This document shows, one piece after another, positions 53,039-61,516 of a stretch of DNA of 64,000 bases. A program made the translations under genes and the position numbers. Source of the stretch: Bacteroides acidifaciens. Lineage in GTDB: Bacteria; Bacteroidota; Bacteroidia; Bacteroidales; Bacteroidaceae. The stretch lies in assembly GCF_903181435.1 (NCBI RefSeq), contig NZ_CAEUHO010000001.1, forward strand, positions 2,356,001-2,420,000, written 5' to 3'. How positions within the stretch are numbered: the stretch's first letter is position 1; each line of letters begins with the position of its first letter. The notes under the pieces were generated by a model. That model searched no databases. It saw only the letters and a list, made by a program, of their open reading frames with translations, and had not been told where the DNA came from.

Positions 53039-54970
53039 TCATAAAGAATTGGTATCCAACTCCTCAAACCTCGAATTCTTCGACTTAAACTCCGGCACCG
53101 TCCTTTTCATCAGTTTCACCGTATCCCAAATCTTCACAGAACGAGACAATTTCTCAAACTCATCGTATGTTCCTACAATATCCTCATACTCATATCTCCG
53201 AACCTTAGCTATCTTTATCTTTTTATGATGAGTAGGAATCGTATTCTCCTCGTTACTCAAAACTTCCTCATACAATTTCTCTCCCGGACGAAGACCCGTA
53301 AATTGAATCTTAATATCCTCTCCCGGTTTATATCCCGCCAGTTCTATCATACGGGTAGCCAAGTCCACAATCTTCACAGGTTTGCCCATTTCGAATACAA
53401 AGATTTCATTTCCTTCCCCCATAGTAGCGGCCTCCATCACCAAGCGACACGCCTCGGGGATAGTCATGAAATAGCGTATGATATCAGGATGTGTCACGGT
53501 GACGGGACCGCCATTTTCTATTTGTTCTTTGAAACGGGGAATCACCGAACCATTACTGCCCAAGACATTGCCGAAACGGGTAGTGATAAATTTGGTTTTA
53601 CCCTCTATCTTACCTTCTTTAATGGCATAACTCAAACTCTGCACATAGATTTCCGCCAACCGTTTGGAGCATCCCATCACATTGGTAGGATTGACAGCCT
53701 TGTCCGTGGAAACCATTACCATCTTCTCCGCACCATACTTCACTGCCATATCGGCTACCTGACGGCTACCTGTGACATTCACCAATACAGCCTCGCAAGG
53801 ATTTTCTTCCATCAGCGGGACATGCTTATAGGCCGCTGCATGAAATATGATTTGAGGATGATAAATGTCAAATACCATACGCAGGCGGTCTATCACACGG
53901 ACATCTCCTATCACCGGAACAAAATCAAGGTTAGGGTACTTCCGCTCACACTCAAGACGGATGTTATGCAAAGGAGTCTCGGCTGAATCGAACATAACCA
54001 GTTTACTGATATTCATCTGCGCCAATTGACGGCAAAGTTCACTACCGATACTACCGGCAGCTCCTGTAACCATGACCACCTTTCCACTGAATTCATCTGC
54101 GACCTCACCCATATTGATATTAATCTCAGGGCGTCCCAGTAAGTCTTCGATTTTTACCGGACGTACCCATTGATGAAAATTCCCGTCTTCGTCAGCCTCA
54201 CTGATAGAAGGAGCAATGAGTGTCTTTATATGGTTATCCTTGCAGTATTGAAGCAAACGGGTCTCTTCCGCACGGGTCGACTCATTGTGAGCAAACAGGA
54301 TACCTTGAATATGGCGTTTATGGACCAGTTGCTGGAAAGTCTGCTCGTTCGTAAAATAATAGATAGGCAATTCGGCCAGACGACGATGCTTATAGATAGT
54401 GCCATAACAATAAAAGCCTACTACTTTATAATGAGAGCTATGCAACAAACGAGTCTTTAAGGCTACGCTCTGATCGTCCGTTCCATAAATCAAGATACGC
54501 ATATTCTCCTTGTTCATCATATCTATCAAGGCCTCGTAGATAATAACCATTACCATTCGGGATGTAGCAAATGCAATGATAGTCAACATTCCATCAAATA
54601 GGATAAACAGAAGTTTCTGATTGACCGATAAGCCGACAGAAGTCAGGAATGTAAAGACAGCGATTCCTATACATGCCATCTTAAATGACGAGCTACAGAT
54701 GAGCGGCCATAAACAACGCAGTTGAGAATAACGTACAGTATTACGGTATGTGTGAAACAGATAGGAAGCTATCGTAGTGGCAACCGCTGCTAAAGCTCCG
54801 ACCTGAATCATTCCCCAACCATTCAGTGATGCGCCCGTAAGATAATGTATCCACCAATAAGTGAAACAGGTGGAAGTCACCGAAATGACTAAGTCAATTC
54901 CCCATATTATCCAGTAACTAAAATAAGTCCTGCTTATATACCGGATAAATTTTTCCAAATTTTGTTTCAT
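53039..54970 (-). CDS. capD: Membrane-bound nucleoside-diphosphate-sugar 4,6-dehydratase/epimerase (CapD/EpsC/WbpM family)
   Basis: The 643-residue protein has four N-terminal membrane helices, a first nucleotide-binding domain (MRILIYGTDDQSVALKTRLL) and a catalytic SDR domain with KVVMVTGAAGSIGSELCRQL near residue 300. The active site follows the MxxxK form (STDKAVNPTNVMGCSKRLAE) known from UDP-GlcNAc 4,6-dehydratases of this family. It makes a 4-keto-6-deoxy precursor for sugars such as FucNAc or QuiNAc. Confidence 0.9.
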   Translation of the reverse strand: MKQNLEKFIRYISRTYFSYWIIWGIDLVISVTSTCFTYWWIHYLTGASLNGWGMIQVGALAAVATTIASYLFHTYRNTVRYSQLRCLWPLICSSSFKMACIGIAVFTFLTSVGLSVNQKLLFILFDGMLTIIAFATSRMVMVIIYEALIDMMNKENMRILIYGTDDQSVALKTRLLHSSHYKVVGFYCYGTIYKHRRLAELPIYYFTNEQTFQQLVHKRHIQGILFAHNESTRAEETRLLQYCKDNHIKTLIAPSISEADEDGNFHQWVRPVKIEDLLGRPEININMGEVADEFSGKVVMVTGAAGSIGSELCRQLAQMNISKLVMFDSAETPLHNIRLECERKYPNLDFVPVIGDVRVIDRLRMVFDIYHPQIIFHAAAYKHVPLMEENPCEAVLVNVTGSRQVADMAVKYGAEKMVMVSTDKAVNPTNVMGCSKRLAEIYVQSLSYAIKEGKIEGKTKFITTRFGNVLGSNGSVIPRFKEQIENGGPVTVTHPDIIRYFMTIPEACRLVMEAATMGEGNEIFVFEMGKPVKIVDLATRMIELAGYKPGEDIKIQFTGLRPGEKLYEEVLSNEENTIPTHHKKIKIAKVRRYEYEDIVGTYDEFEKLSRSVKIWDTVKLMKRTVPEFKSKNSRFEELDTNSL

Positions 54971-54975
54971 CTCTA

Positions 54976-57300
54976 TTATTTATATTCCCCATATTTATAA
55001 CCATACCCGTAGCCATAACCATATCCGTAACCGTACCCATACTTTTTCTTTTCAATATGGCTGTCATTCAATACAATACACAAATGATTAAACTTACCTT
55101 CCTTGTGCAGTCGTTCCAATTCCGGAAGATAACGTCGGTCAAGCTGTCCGTCACGGATGACATACAAAGTCAGTTCCGCTACACGATTCACAATGGCGGC
55201 ATCTGCCACGACTTGCGCCGGAACATTATCCAATATGATATAGTCATAGCGTTTCTTCAGCTCCTCTATTAAATTCTCCAACCGATCACTCATCAATAGT
55301 TCGGAAGGATTAGGCGGAATAGGACCAACAAACAGGGAGTCGACAGACGGATGAATCATTCCTTTATCCAAGATGCTGCCAACATCATTATGTTGTCCTG
55401 ACAGGTATGTGCTCAGCCCGTCTTTATGTTTAACTCCCGCCAATTTACTTTGCGTCCTCTTACGCATATCAGTATCAACCAATACCACTTTTTTCCCGGC
55501 AATAGCGATTGCCACCGCCAGATTGCGGGATACAAACGACTTTCCTTCTCCCGGCATAGTGGAAGTGAACATGAGAACACGCGCATCCTTCGCCACAAAG
55601 TTTATATTGGCACGAAGCAGACGGAACGATTCGGAAATAAGATCATTCTTCTTATCGTCTACCACAATGGCATCGTCTGCCATATTTTCTTTACGGGAAG
55701 GAATCTCACCTAAAAGCGGAATGGTGGTATAATCTTCAATATCCTTTCTACCGCGGACAGACGTATTCCATAACATAGTTAATATCTGGATTCCCAACGG
55801 AATAGCCAGTCCTACAACTAAAGCTGCCAGCAGAAAAGTTGTAGAATGGGGAGCGATAGGGGCATTGGAACCAAATGGAGATTCCACTACACGGATATTC
55901 GCTTCCGTTACGGCAAGTTGCAGTGCGTTTTCTTCACGCTTGTTTAACAGGAAAGTATATAACGCCTCTTTAATGGATTGCTGACGGATAATGCTTAATG
56001 CCATCTTCTCCTGCTTCGGAACAGCTTGGATTTCAGAGTTGATCTGACGTTCTACCGCACGAGTCTTTTCCAGTCGCAGACGAAGGTTCTTGATATAGTT
56101 ATCCATGGAACCGGAAATTACCGTACGCATCTCTGCCAGGTTCTTATCTGCAGTCTGTACAACGGGATTCTTTGCACCGGATTCAGCCAACAGATGGTTA
56201 CGCCGAAGCATCAGTTCGTTGTATGCGGTTATCTGGTTTTGAACGCTTGCATCCCCGACACCGGATACATTGGGTATCAGCTGATTGTTTCGGGTAGCAT
56301 CCAATAAATAGCTTTTAATGGATTGGGCAATGGACAATTCAGTTTCCATCTGAAGGTTTTCTGTCTTCATGCGGCTGCTTTCCGCAAGAAATTGCATCCC
56401 GTTTCCTTCCGAGCCTACAATCCGGTTACGCTGCTTGAAGTCTGTCAGTTCTTCTTCCACATCGCCCAATTCTTTACCGATTACCGCAATTCGTTCATCT
56501 ATGAACTTGGCGGTGTTTACCGCGATACGGTTCTTGTCTTCGATGATGGTTTCATTATAAACATTAATCAAGGCATTCAAAATCGCATCGGCACGAGATA
56601 TATTATCTCCGGTGCAAGTAATCTGCACCATAGTAGTACCTTTGCCTGCAAGTGAAGTCGAGATACCACCTTTATATATAGCTGCCGCCGTTTCGGGGCT
56701 TATTCGTGTCACCGAAACTGGCTTGCCTATATAAGCGCTTAAATTTTCCGGTTTCAAATTCACAACCATTCTTCCCGCTTCTGTCTGGATAGTATCCCCA
56801 TAAGCATATTTTTTATCTGAAATGGTGTAGTTCTTTACATCCAACGGAGTAACCTTCGTACGGTAATACTCATGATACGGATCTATGAAATTCACTTCAA
56901 CCGGAGATTCCGCATATAAAGAGGTATTACGGAAAAAGCCTTCTTTCTCATATGAAACATCCAAATGCAGCCGATTGACAACCTCTCGTACCAGTTGATG
57001 GGAACGGAGTATGAACATTTCATTTTCAACGCCACTACCGGTAATCCCGCCTTGCAACTCCAGCATAGCCGAGATATCGGAATTCGCATTCTTTCCTCCC
57101 GTCTTTACCAGCATTACAGCCTGGCGTTGATAAACAGGGACTAAGGTACGGGTATACAGATAAGCCGCACTCACACAAATAAACACTGAAAGAGCAAACC
57201 AGTACCAATTAGCAATGATCAATTCTACAATATCACGCAAGTTAATATTGAATCCGCTTTCCTTGACCGTTTTCTCATTATTTTCCTGTGTATATTCCAT
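54976..57300 (-). CDS. wzc: Wzc-type polysaccharide co-polymerase / tyrosine autokinase
   Basis: The 774-residue protein has the Wzz domain with helices near 30-50 and ~500-520 around a long periplasmic coiled coil. A cytoplasmic BY-kinase follows: Walker A FTSTMPGEGKSFVSRNLA near 583, Walker A' KVVLVDTDMRKRTQ and Walker B DYIILDNVPAQVVADA. The last 24 residues are almost only Gly-Tyr repeats (KKYGYGYGYGY... KYGEYK), the cluster of tyrosines that are autophosphorylated. It controls chain length and export together with the Wza-like protein. Confidence 0.93.
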   Translation of the reverse strand: MEYTQENNEKTVKESGFNINLRDIVELIIANWYWFALSVFICVSAAYLYTRTLVPVYQRQAVMLVKTGGKNANSDISAMLELQGGITGSGVENEMFILRSHQLVREVVNRLHLDVSYEKEGFFRNTSLYAESPVEVNFIDPYHEYYRTKVTPLDVKNYTISDKKYAYGDTIQTEAGRMVVNLKPENLSAYIGKPVSVTRISPETAAAIYKGGISTSLAGKGTTMVQITCTGDNISRADAILNALINVYNETIIEDKNRIAVNTAKFIDERIAVIGKELGDVEEELTDFKQRNRIVGSEGNGMQFLAESSRMKTENLQMETELSIAQSIKSYLLDATRNNQLIPNVSGVGDASVQNQITAYNELMLRRNHLLAESGAKNPVVQTADKNLAEMRTVISGSMDNYIKNLRLRLEKTRAVERQINSEIQAVPKQEKMALSIIRQQSIKEALYTFLLNKREENALQLAVTEANIRVVESPFGSNAPIAPHSTTFLLAALVVGLAIPLGIQILTMLWNTSVRGRKDIEDYTTIPLLGEIPSRKENMADDAIVVDDKKNDLISESFRLLRANINFVAKDARVLMFTSTMPGEGKSFVSRNLAVAIAIAGKKVVLVDTDMRKRTQSKLAGVKHKDGLSTYLSGQHNDVGSILDKGMIHPSVDSLFVGPIPPNPSELLMSDRLENLIEELKKRYDYIILDNVPAQVVADAAIVNRVAELTLYVIRDGQLDRRYLPELERLHKEGKFNHLCIVLNDSHIEKKKYGYGYGYGYGYGYGYKYGEYK

Positions 57301-57304
57301 CTTA

Positions 57305-58111
57305 TTATTTCGTAAGAATAAATACTAATGACAATATAGAAGCTAATACGCCGATAATACTACTACCAGCAGACAGGTAGGTAAGTGCGGAACTTCCTTT
57401 CACATTTATAGCCTTGTTGGGTTCCACATAGACCACATCATTCTGCTGGAGATAAAAAACCGGTGAGTTCAGGATATCTTCTCCGGAAGTAAGATTGACG
57501 CTATAACTCTTACGTTCACCATTTTCCTCCCGGATAACCAGAATATTCTCCCGATGGGCTGTCGGCGGTAAATCACCTGCCAAGCCGATAGCTTCGAGTA
57601 TGGTAACACGTTCACCGGGCAAGTCTTTTACTCCGGGAATACCCACTTCACCGAGCACCACTATCTTTGCACCTTTAAAGCGTACTGATACGGTAGGATC
57701 CTTGATATACTCACCTTCAATAAGTTTGTTTTTAATCGCATCCGCCAATTCCTGGCGTGTCAACCCTGCCGCCTGCATCTCGCCCAAAACAGGAATTTCT
57801 ATTTTACCACTTTGGCTGACTAAAAGACCTGTTGCCTCCTGTATATTCGTAGATGAACTTGAGCCTAATACCTGACTGTTCGCGAAAGGAGTCAATAACT
57901 CAGGAGCCTTACTATTAATCGTAATCAGAAGCTGGTCATCCGGTTTGATACGCAATTCATAATTACTTTCTATTTTCTGTGGATTCTCATGCAACTTATC
58001 AGCGCCTTGCAGATAAAGCATTTTTTTGGATGACACACAAGAAGTCATCCCACCCAAAACACATGCCAACAGCATAAAAAGAAAAGAAACTTTACAGCTT
58101 TTCATATTCAT
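57305..58111 (-). CDS. wza: Wza-type polysaccharide export lipoprotein
   Basis: The 268-residue protein has a lipoprotein signal (FLFMLLACVLGGMTSC, Cys near residue 25), the polysaccharide export domain (SNYELRIKPDDQLLITINSK), SLBB-type repeats (AKIVVLGEVGIPGVKDLPGE) and a C-terminal hydrophobic helix (SSIIGVLASILSLVFIL). It forms the outer-membrane export channel in Bacteroidota form. It is 4 bp upstream of wzc and 33 bp downstream of upxY. Confidence 0.92.
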   Translation of the reverse strand: MNMKSCKVSFLFMLLACVLGGMTSCVSSKKMLYLQGADKLHENPQKIESNYELRIKPDDQLLITINSKAPELLTPFANSQVLGSSSSTNIQEATGLLVSQSGKIEIPVLGEMQAAGLTRQELADAIKNKLIEGEYIKDPTVSVRFKGAKIVVLGEVGIPGVKDLPGERVTILEAIGLAGDLPPTAHRENILVIREENGERKSYSVNLTSGEDILNSPVFYLQQNDVVYVEPNKAINVKGSSALTYLSAGSSIIGVLASILSLVFILTK

Positions 58112-58144
58112 TACAAATTGAAGATAAAATTAAAGAGAGGGGAA

Positions 58145-58723
58145 TTAGTTTTTCGCGCTGATTGCCTCTACATAACCAATAGGCATATCAACACAAGCAC
58201 AACCAAGCATATTCAAGCGAACGGCAATCTTACTTTTACCGTCAACATTGACCAACTCACCGACAAGTCCGGTCAAAGAGCCTTTGACAACACGGACTTT
58301 TTCACCACGTGCCAAAGGAGAACTGTTCATACAGATTGCTTCTTCGGAATAATCAAGCATAAAACGGAAACGAGCCATCTGATCATCAGGAATCACCGCC
58401 GGTGTACTCTCACCCCGCATCACCATATAGCGGCTCACTGTAGAAAAACTCAAAACTTCCATGCGCTCTTTCGGGTCAACATGGACAAAAACCATCATTG
58501 GGAGCAGGACTGCCTCGACCATTTTACGGCGGTCACTCCATTGATGAATTTCTTGTTGGACAGGAACAAAATTCTCAATCCCCATTCTGTCCAAACGCTC
58601 GGCAACCTTCTTTTCGTGATGCATACGAACCAAAGCTACATACCAGCGTTTAGAGTGTGCTACGCCTTCCCCTGTCCCATTGCTAGGCCCAGCAATTACT
58701 GATTTTCTCTTTGCTAAAATCAT
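58145..58723 (-). CDS. upxY: UpxY family capsule transcription antiterminator (NusG-like)
   Basis: The 192-residue product has the NusG-type N-terminal domain (HSKRWYVALVRMHHEKKVAE, FVPVQQEIHQWSDRRKMVEA, MMVFVHVDPKER) and a KOW motif (LARGEKVRVVKGSLTGLVGE). UpxY proteins are the first gene of Bacteroides capsule loci and stop early transcription termination in their own leader. No upxZ gene follows. The ATG is 21 bp from the left repeat of the invertible segment. Confidence 0.92.
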   Translation of the reverse strand: MILAKRKSVIAGPSNGTGEGVAHSKRWYVALVRMHHEKKVAERLDRMGIENFVPVQQEIHQWSDRRKMVEAVLLPMMVFVHVDPKERMEVLSFSTVSRYMVMRGESTPAVIPDDQMARFRFMLDYSEEAICMNSSPLARGEKVRVVKGSLTGLVGELVNVDGKSKIAVRLNMLGCACVDMPIGYVEAISAKN

Positions 58724-58744
58724 GTTTTTTTACCCCATATTTAT

Positions 58745-58765
58745 CCGTTACTTCTTAGGTAACGG
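58745..58765 (+). repeat. Left inverted repeat (recombination site)
   Basis: CCGTTAC-TTCTTAG-GTAACGG, exact reverse complement of 59007-59027; the adjoining inner base also matches. Confidence 0.95.
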
Positions 58766-58816
58766 ACTAAGCACACACAACAATGAAAAAGGGAAATTAT
58801 GCACATAGACAGGGCA

Positions 58817-58866
58817 CAAAAAAGAGAAAAGCCTAATAATCAGCGAGAAATTTTATGATTTTAGGC
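58817..58866 (-). terminator. Leftward rho-independent terminator inside the invertible segment
   Basis: Arms GCCTAATAATCA (58831-58842) and TGATTTTAGGC (58856-58866) pair over 11 bp with one bulged T and a 13-nt loop. Read leftward the stem is followed by TTTTCTCTTTTTT. In this orientation it would stop read-through from the recombinase gene before upxY. Confidence 0.75.
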
Positions 58867-58959
58867 AATAAAAAGTTAGAGCATGAAAAATCTATTATTT
58901 CATGTTCGGATCGTTTTTTACCCTTTGTTTCAGATAAAACTAAAAAAAGTGAAGAAATA

Positions 58960-58992
58960 TTTGTGTGCTATCTATGTTTTTGTCTATCTTTG
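58960..58992 (+). promoter_or_regulatory. Rightward promoter inside the invertible segment
   Basis: TTTG (58960-58963), a 21-nt spacer and TATCTTTG (58985-58992) fit the Bacteroides consensus. It now points toward the 3' end of the recombinase gene, antisense to it. No TAnnTTTG is seen leftward between 58724 and 58820. Confidence 0.88.
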
Positions 58993-59006
58993 TCCCGAAT
59001 TTAAAT

Positions 59007-59027
59007 CCGTTACCTAAGAAGTAACGG
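59007..59027 (-). repeat. Right inverted repeat (recombination site)
   Basis: CCGTTAC-CTAAGAA-GTAACGG, exact reverse complement of the left repeat; 39 bp from the recombinase stop codon. Confidence 0.95.
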
Positions 59028-59066
59028 GCGATTATTATCACTGATTACCAATACATTATACTATAA

Positions 59067-60014
59067 TCATCTGCTAGCGCAGTAATTCTTTACGTAAGAT
59101 AAATTCCCTTTATTCACCTCCGTACGTTCTTTAAGCCCGAAGCCCTTCAAATAGATTTGTGTGGTTTTTATAGATTTATGCCCCAATGATTCGCTAATCA
59201 TCTCAATTGAAACTCCCCGATATTTGGCGGTAGTAGCCCAGGAGTGACGGAACGTGTAGGAAGAAACCGGAGATTTCAGATGCAACGCTCTTGCCAAATC
59301 TTTCAGGCTATTATTAAACCGACGAAGGGCGGACTGATATTCACGGTAAGCGCGTTCGTCTTTCCGTTTCTTGTCACCACGGAGAATATCGAATAGATAA
59401 TTAGGACAATCGGGCAAAGAATCCTGCTTGTTCCGTAATTGGTCAATCATTTCCTTTGCACTGTCCAACACCTCCACACTCATGGGAGTTTTGGTTTTGA
59501 TACGGCTATAACGCAGCACATTGCTTTCCAAAGCCGATTTCTCCAGGTGAGCCAAATCAGCGAATGACATTCCACAAAACTGGAACATCAAAGCGGCAAT
59601 AGATTGTGTACGGCGCAAACGCTCTGACTTCGGGTCTTCATAAAGAAGCCTGTGCAGTTCGGCAGCGGACAAAGCTTTTTTCTGACGGACATCCACGCCC
59701 GTATAGACATCACTGAACAATCGAGGCACGTAAGAGGCATTCCCCGCTTCCACTCCCCGATTGTAAATGCTACGGAGCATGCGCATATACGTAGAAACCG
59801 TATTGGGCTTCAACCCACACTCATAAAGATACTGCCCGTAAAGTCGTAGACGCTCACGGGTGACTTGCCTGAACGACACATTAGATATACCGCAGAATTT
59901 GCAGAAAGAAAAGAGGGCGTTCTTGTAGACGTGCGCCGTAGAGTGGCGTCCCTCTTTTCGCAAACGACCGATGTAGAGTTCTCCACACCGGCTAAATCCA
60001 TTTTTACTCATCAT
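59067..60014 (-). CDS. Tyrosine recombinase, probable invertase of the capsule promoter
   Basis: The 315-residue protein has a SAM-like N-terminal domain (HVYKNALFSFCKFCG, KPNTVSTYMRMLRSIYNRG) and a catalytic domain with R256 (SSYTFRHSWATTA), H279 (SLGHKSIKTT) and nucleophile Y288. At the first catalytic Arg position it has Ser150 (QFCGMSFADL), and Tyr253 replaces the usual His of HxxR, as in many Bacteroidota Tsr enzymes. Its place right beside the inverted repeats, and the 7-7-7 form of those repeats, point to it as the recombinase that flips the segment. M2 is an equally good start. Confidence 0.9.
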   Translation of the reverse strand: MMSKNGFSRCGELYIGRLRKEGRHSTAHVYKNALFSFCKFCGISNVSFRQVTRERLRLYGQYLYECGLKPNTVSTYMRMLRSIYNRGVEAGNASYVPRLFSDVYTGVDVRQKKALSAAELHRLLYEDPKSERLRRTQSIAALMFQFCGMSFADLAHLEKSALESNVLRYSRIKTKTPMSVEVLDSAKEMIDQLRNKQDSLPDCPNYLFDILRGDKKRKDERAYREYQSALRRFNNSLKDLARALHLKSPVSSYTFRHSWATTAKYRGVSIEMISESLGHKSIKTTQIYLKGFGLKERTEVNKGNLSYVKNYCASR

Positions 60015-60146
60015 TTACATCACTAGTTATTTTATACATATATACCATTTGGCAGGCGGCAAAAGAACGAATCTTTTTGCACAACTGGAACGTATATGCC
60101 AAACGACACGTGATTATTGACATTTTTTAATATTGCCAGATTCACA

Positions 60147-60187
60147 TAAAAAAATATCCGGATGCCCACTGAAGAACATCCGGATAT
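60147..60187 (-). terminator. Rho-independent terminator after the heparin lyase gene
   Basis: A perfect 11-bp stem ATATCCGGATG / CATCCGGATAT with a 12-nt loop; the A-run at 60148-60154 becomes a T-run leftward. It lies 28 bp after the lyase stop and separates it from the recombinase gene. The remaining 60015-60146 stretch shows no gene. Confidence 0.9.
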
Positions 60188-60214
60188 AACTCTCTCTTTA
60201 CCTTTTTAACTAAT

Positions 60215-61393
60215 TTACCTTTCTGAATAGTTTGCCAAATTGTAACATACCGGCTTCGTGCTATTACCCACACGGTAAATACCGAATTTAAAATAGTAGC
60301 CGTCTTTGTCGTTACGTCCAATAAGGATTTTCTCATTATCCACAATATGTCTACTAACCTTTTTCCCCTTTTCCTGATAGTCCATCTGCACATCGAGCAT
60401 ACCCGGCTTCACGATTGTTTCGGCTTCTTTCCCATAGACCGTCCAGTCGATATGGATGCGGAATGTAATCCAACAATCCTTTGGAAAGTCTGCGAAAGGC
60501 ATTTTGTAAGCGATGGTAGATGCTTTATATTCAGATGTCACAGGTTTCATAATTTGAGTTCTCTCTACATTTGCGTTGCAACGGTCATCTTTGTCCGTCA
60601 ACCACCTACGATCAGAGTTTGCTTTGATATAAAACCAGCCTCCGGAGAATCCGAACGCCAGTGGCGGGTATCCTCCCTGTTCAACCAGCCATCCGTTGGC
60701 TTTACCGGCTACATACACCGGATTGCCTTGTTTGTCTTTAACCGGATTGCCCTGCTTATCCAGTTTGACTTTTTTCTCGTGTCCTATGTTTTTCTTGAAG
60801 ATAGTAGACTTATCCAGTTCGATGAATTCGTCAACTGTCAGCGTCTTCACTTCGCCCTGCGGAGTCTGCACCAAAGTACGGTCGGGCATCCCGTGCCATT
60901 GGGCGAAAATTGTCGAGACATCACTGCCCAGTGTAGAAGGGATATATACCGAGAACTCATAGTCGCGGGAAGAACCTTGCGGACAAGCCCCTTTGCCATG
61001 ATGATATACAGTTTTCATTATTTGTGCCTTTTTATACGTATCGGCCGGTTTCCCTTTGAAATCATCGGAAGTCGCATAGCAATAAGAAAATTCCGCACGC
61101 CCTTTTGTTTCCCCTTTTGCATAACCCGACAACGTGTTATCATCTTCTTTCAGTTCAAAACGATAAGAAGGTTTGCCGTTGAACATACGGGTGAAGTCGC
61201 GTTGAATGGCATGTGGCTTTTTTGTTCCAACCGCTACCCAGCAGTCGTCTATTATCTGGTCGACACGTGCCGAATCTGCCTGTACGTTTACACGCTCGGT
61301 CAGAGGAACCAGTGCTTGTGTATTATTAGTCTGAGCAGTCAGTACCGTGCATCCCGCTGCTACCACACAGATAGCTAAAATGTTTTTCTTCAT
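60215..61393 (-). CDS. Heparin lyase I family polysaccharide lyase (PL13)
   Basis: The 392-residue protein has a signal peptide (MKKNILAICVVAAGCTVLTA) and the PL13 beta-jelly-roll: YRFELKEDDNTLSGYAKGE, TIFAQWHGMPDRTL with the probable catalytic His near residue 167, WFYIKANSDRRWL and the C-terminal GYYFKFGIYRVGNSTKPVCY with the catalytic Tyr. It cleaves heparin-type glycosaminoglycans by beta-elimination in the periplasm. A small tandem repeat DKQGNPV-x-DKQGNPV is seen near residue 212. No susC/susD or sulfatase genes are adjacent, so here it stands outside a complete utilisation locus. Confidence 0.9.
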   Translation of the reverse strand: MKKNILAICVVAAGCTVLTAQTNNTQALVPLTERVNVQADSARVDQIIDDCWVAVGTKKPHAIQRDFTRMFNGKPSYRFELKEDDNTLSGYAKGETKGRAEFSYCYATSDDFKGKPADTYKKAQIMKTVYHHGKGACPQGSSRDYEFSVYIPSTLGSDVSTIFAQWHGMPDRTLVQTPQGEVKTLTVDEFIELDKSTIFKKNIGHEKKVKLDKQGNPVKDKQGNPVYVAGKANGWLVEQGGYPPLAFGFSGGWFYIKANSDRRWLTDKDDRCNANVERTQIMKPVTSEYKASTIAYKMPFADFPKDCWITFRIHIDWTVYGKEAETIVKPGMLDVQMDYQEKGKKVSRHIVDNEKILIGRNDKDGYYFKFGIYRVGNSTKPVCYNLANYSER

Positions 61394-61431
61394 CCTATTT
61401 GGTATTAAGTTTGTTGACGGTGCAAAAATAC

Positions 61432-61458
61432 GAAAGGCAACCTCTTCGGCTGCCTTTC
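61432..61458 (-). terminator. Hairpin between DUF4738 gene and heparin lyase gene
   Basis: GAAAGGCA / TGCCTTTC (8 bp, 11-nt loop) with T-rich flanks on both sides could end the DUF4738 transcript. Its leftward tail contains TATTTTTG (61430-61423), which also fits a -7 element for the lyase gene, 30 bp before its ATG. Confidence 0.6.
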
Positions 61459-61516
61459 TTTTGTCTCAAATGTTTTCACATTTGTGTAATTCTGCTGTCA
61501 ATACCCGCTCACAGGC

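Larger units (their letters stand above)
58745..59027. promoter_or_regulatory. Invertible promoter segment of the capsule locus (OFF orientation)
   Basis: The 283-bp segment is bounded by perfect 21-bp inverted repeats at 58745-58765 and 59007-59027. Each repeat is itself CCGTTAC-N7-GTAACGG, with N7 = TTCTTAG on the left and CTAAGAA on the right: a tyrosine recombinase crossover site with 7-bp arms and a 7-bp spacer. Inside lie a rightward promoter and a leftward terminator. The capsule genes are leftward, so the promoter points away from them. Inversion would put the -7 box at 58780-58787 facing upxY with a leader of roughly 50 nt. Confidence 0.92.

Noticed and set aside
53225..53986. 253-codon + strand ORF inside capD
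   Set aside because: It lies opposite the catalytic SDR domain of the dehydratase and has no recognisable features.
59028..59066. Terminator right of the invertible segment
   Set aside because: The right repeat can form a hairpin with 7-bp arms, but no T-run follows, so it was not called a terminator.
60347..61378. Long (343-codon) antisense ORF across the heparin lyase gene
   Set aside because: It is a shadow frame of a gene with clear PL13 motifs and a signal peptide; its own translation shows no domain and is Cys/Phe/Ile-rich noise.
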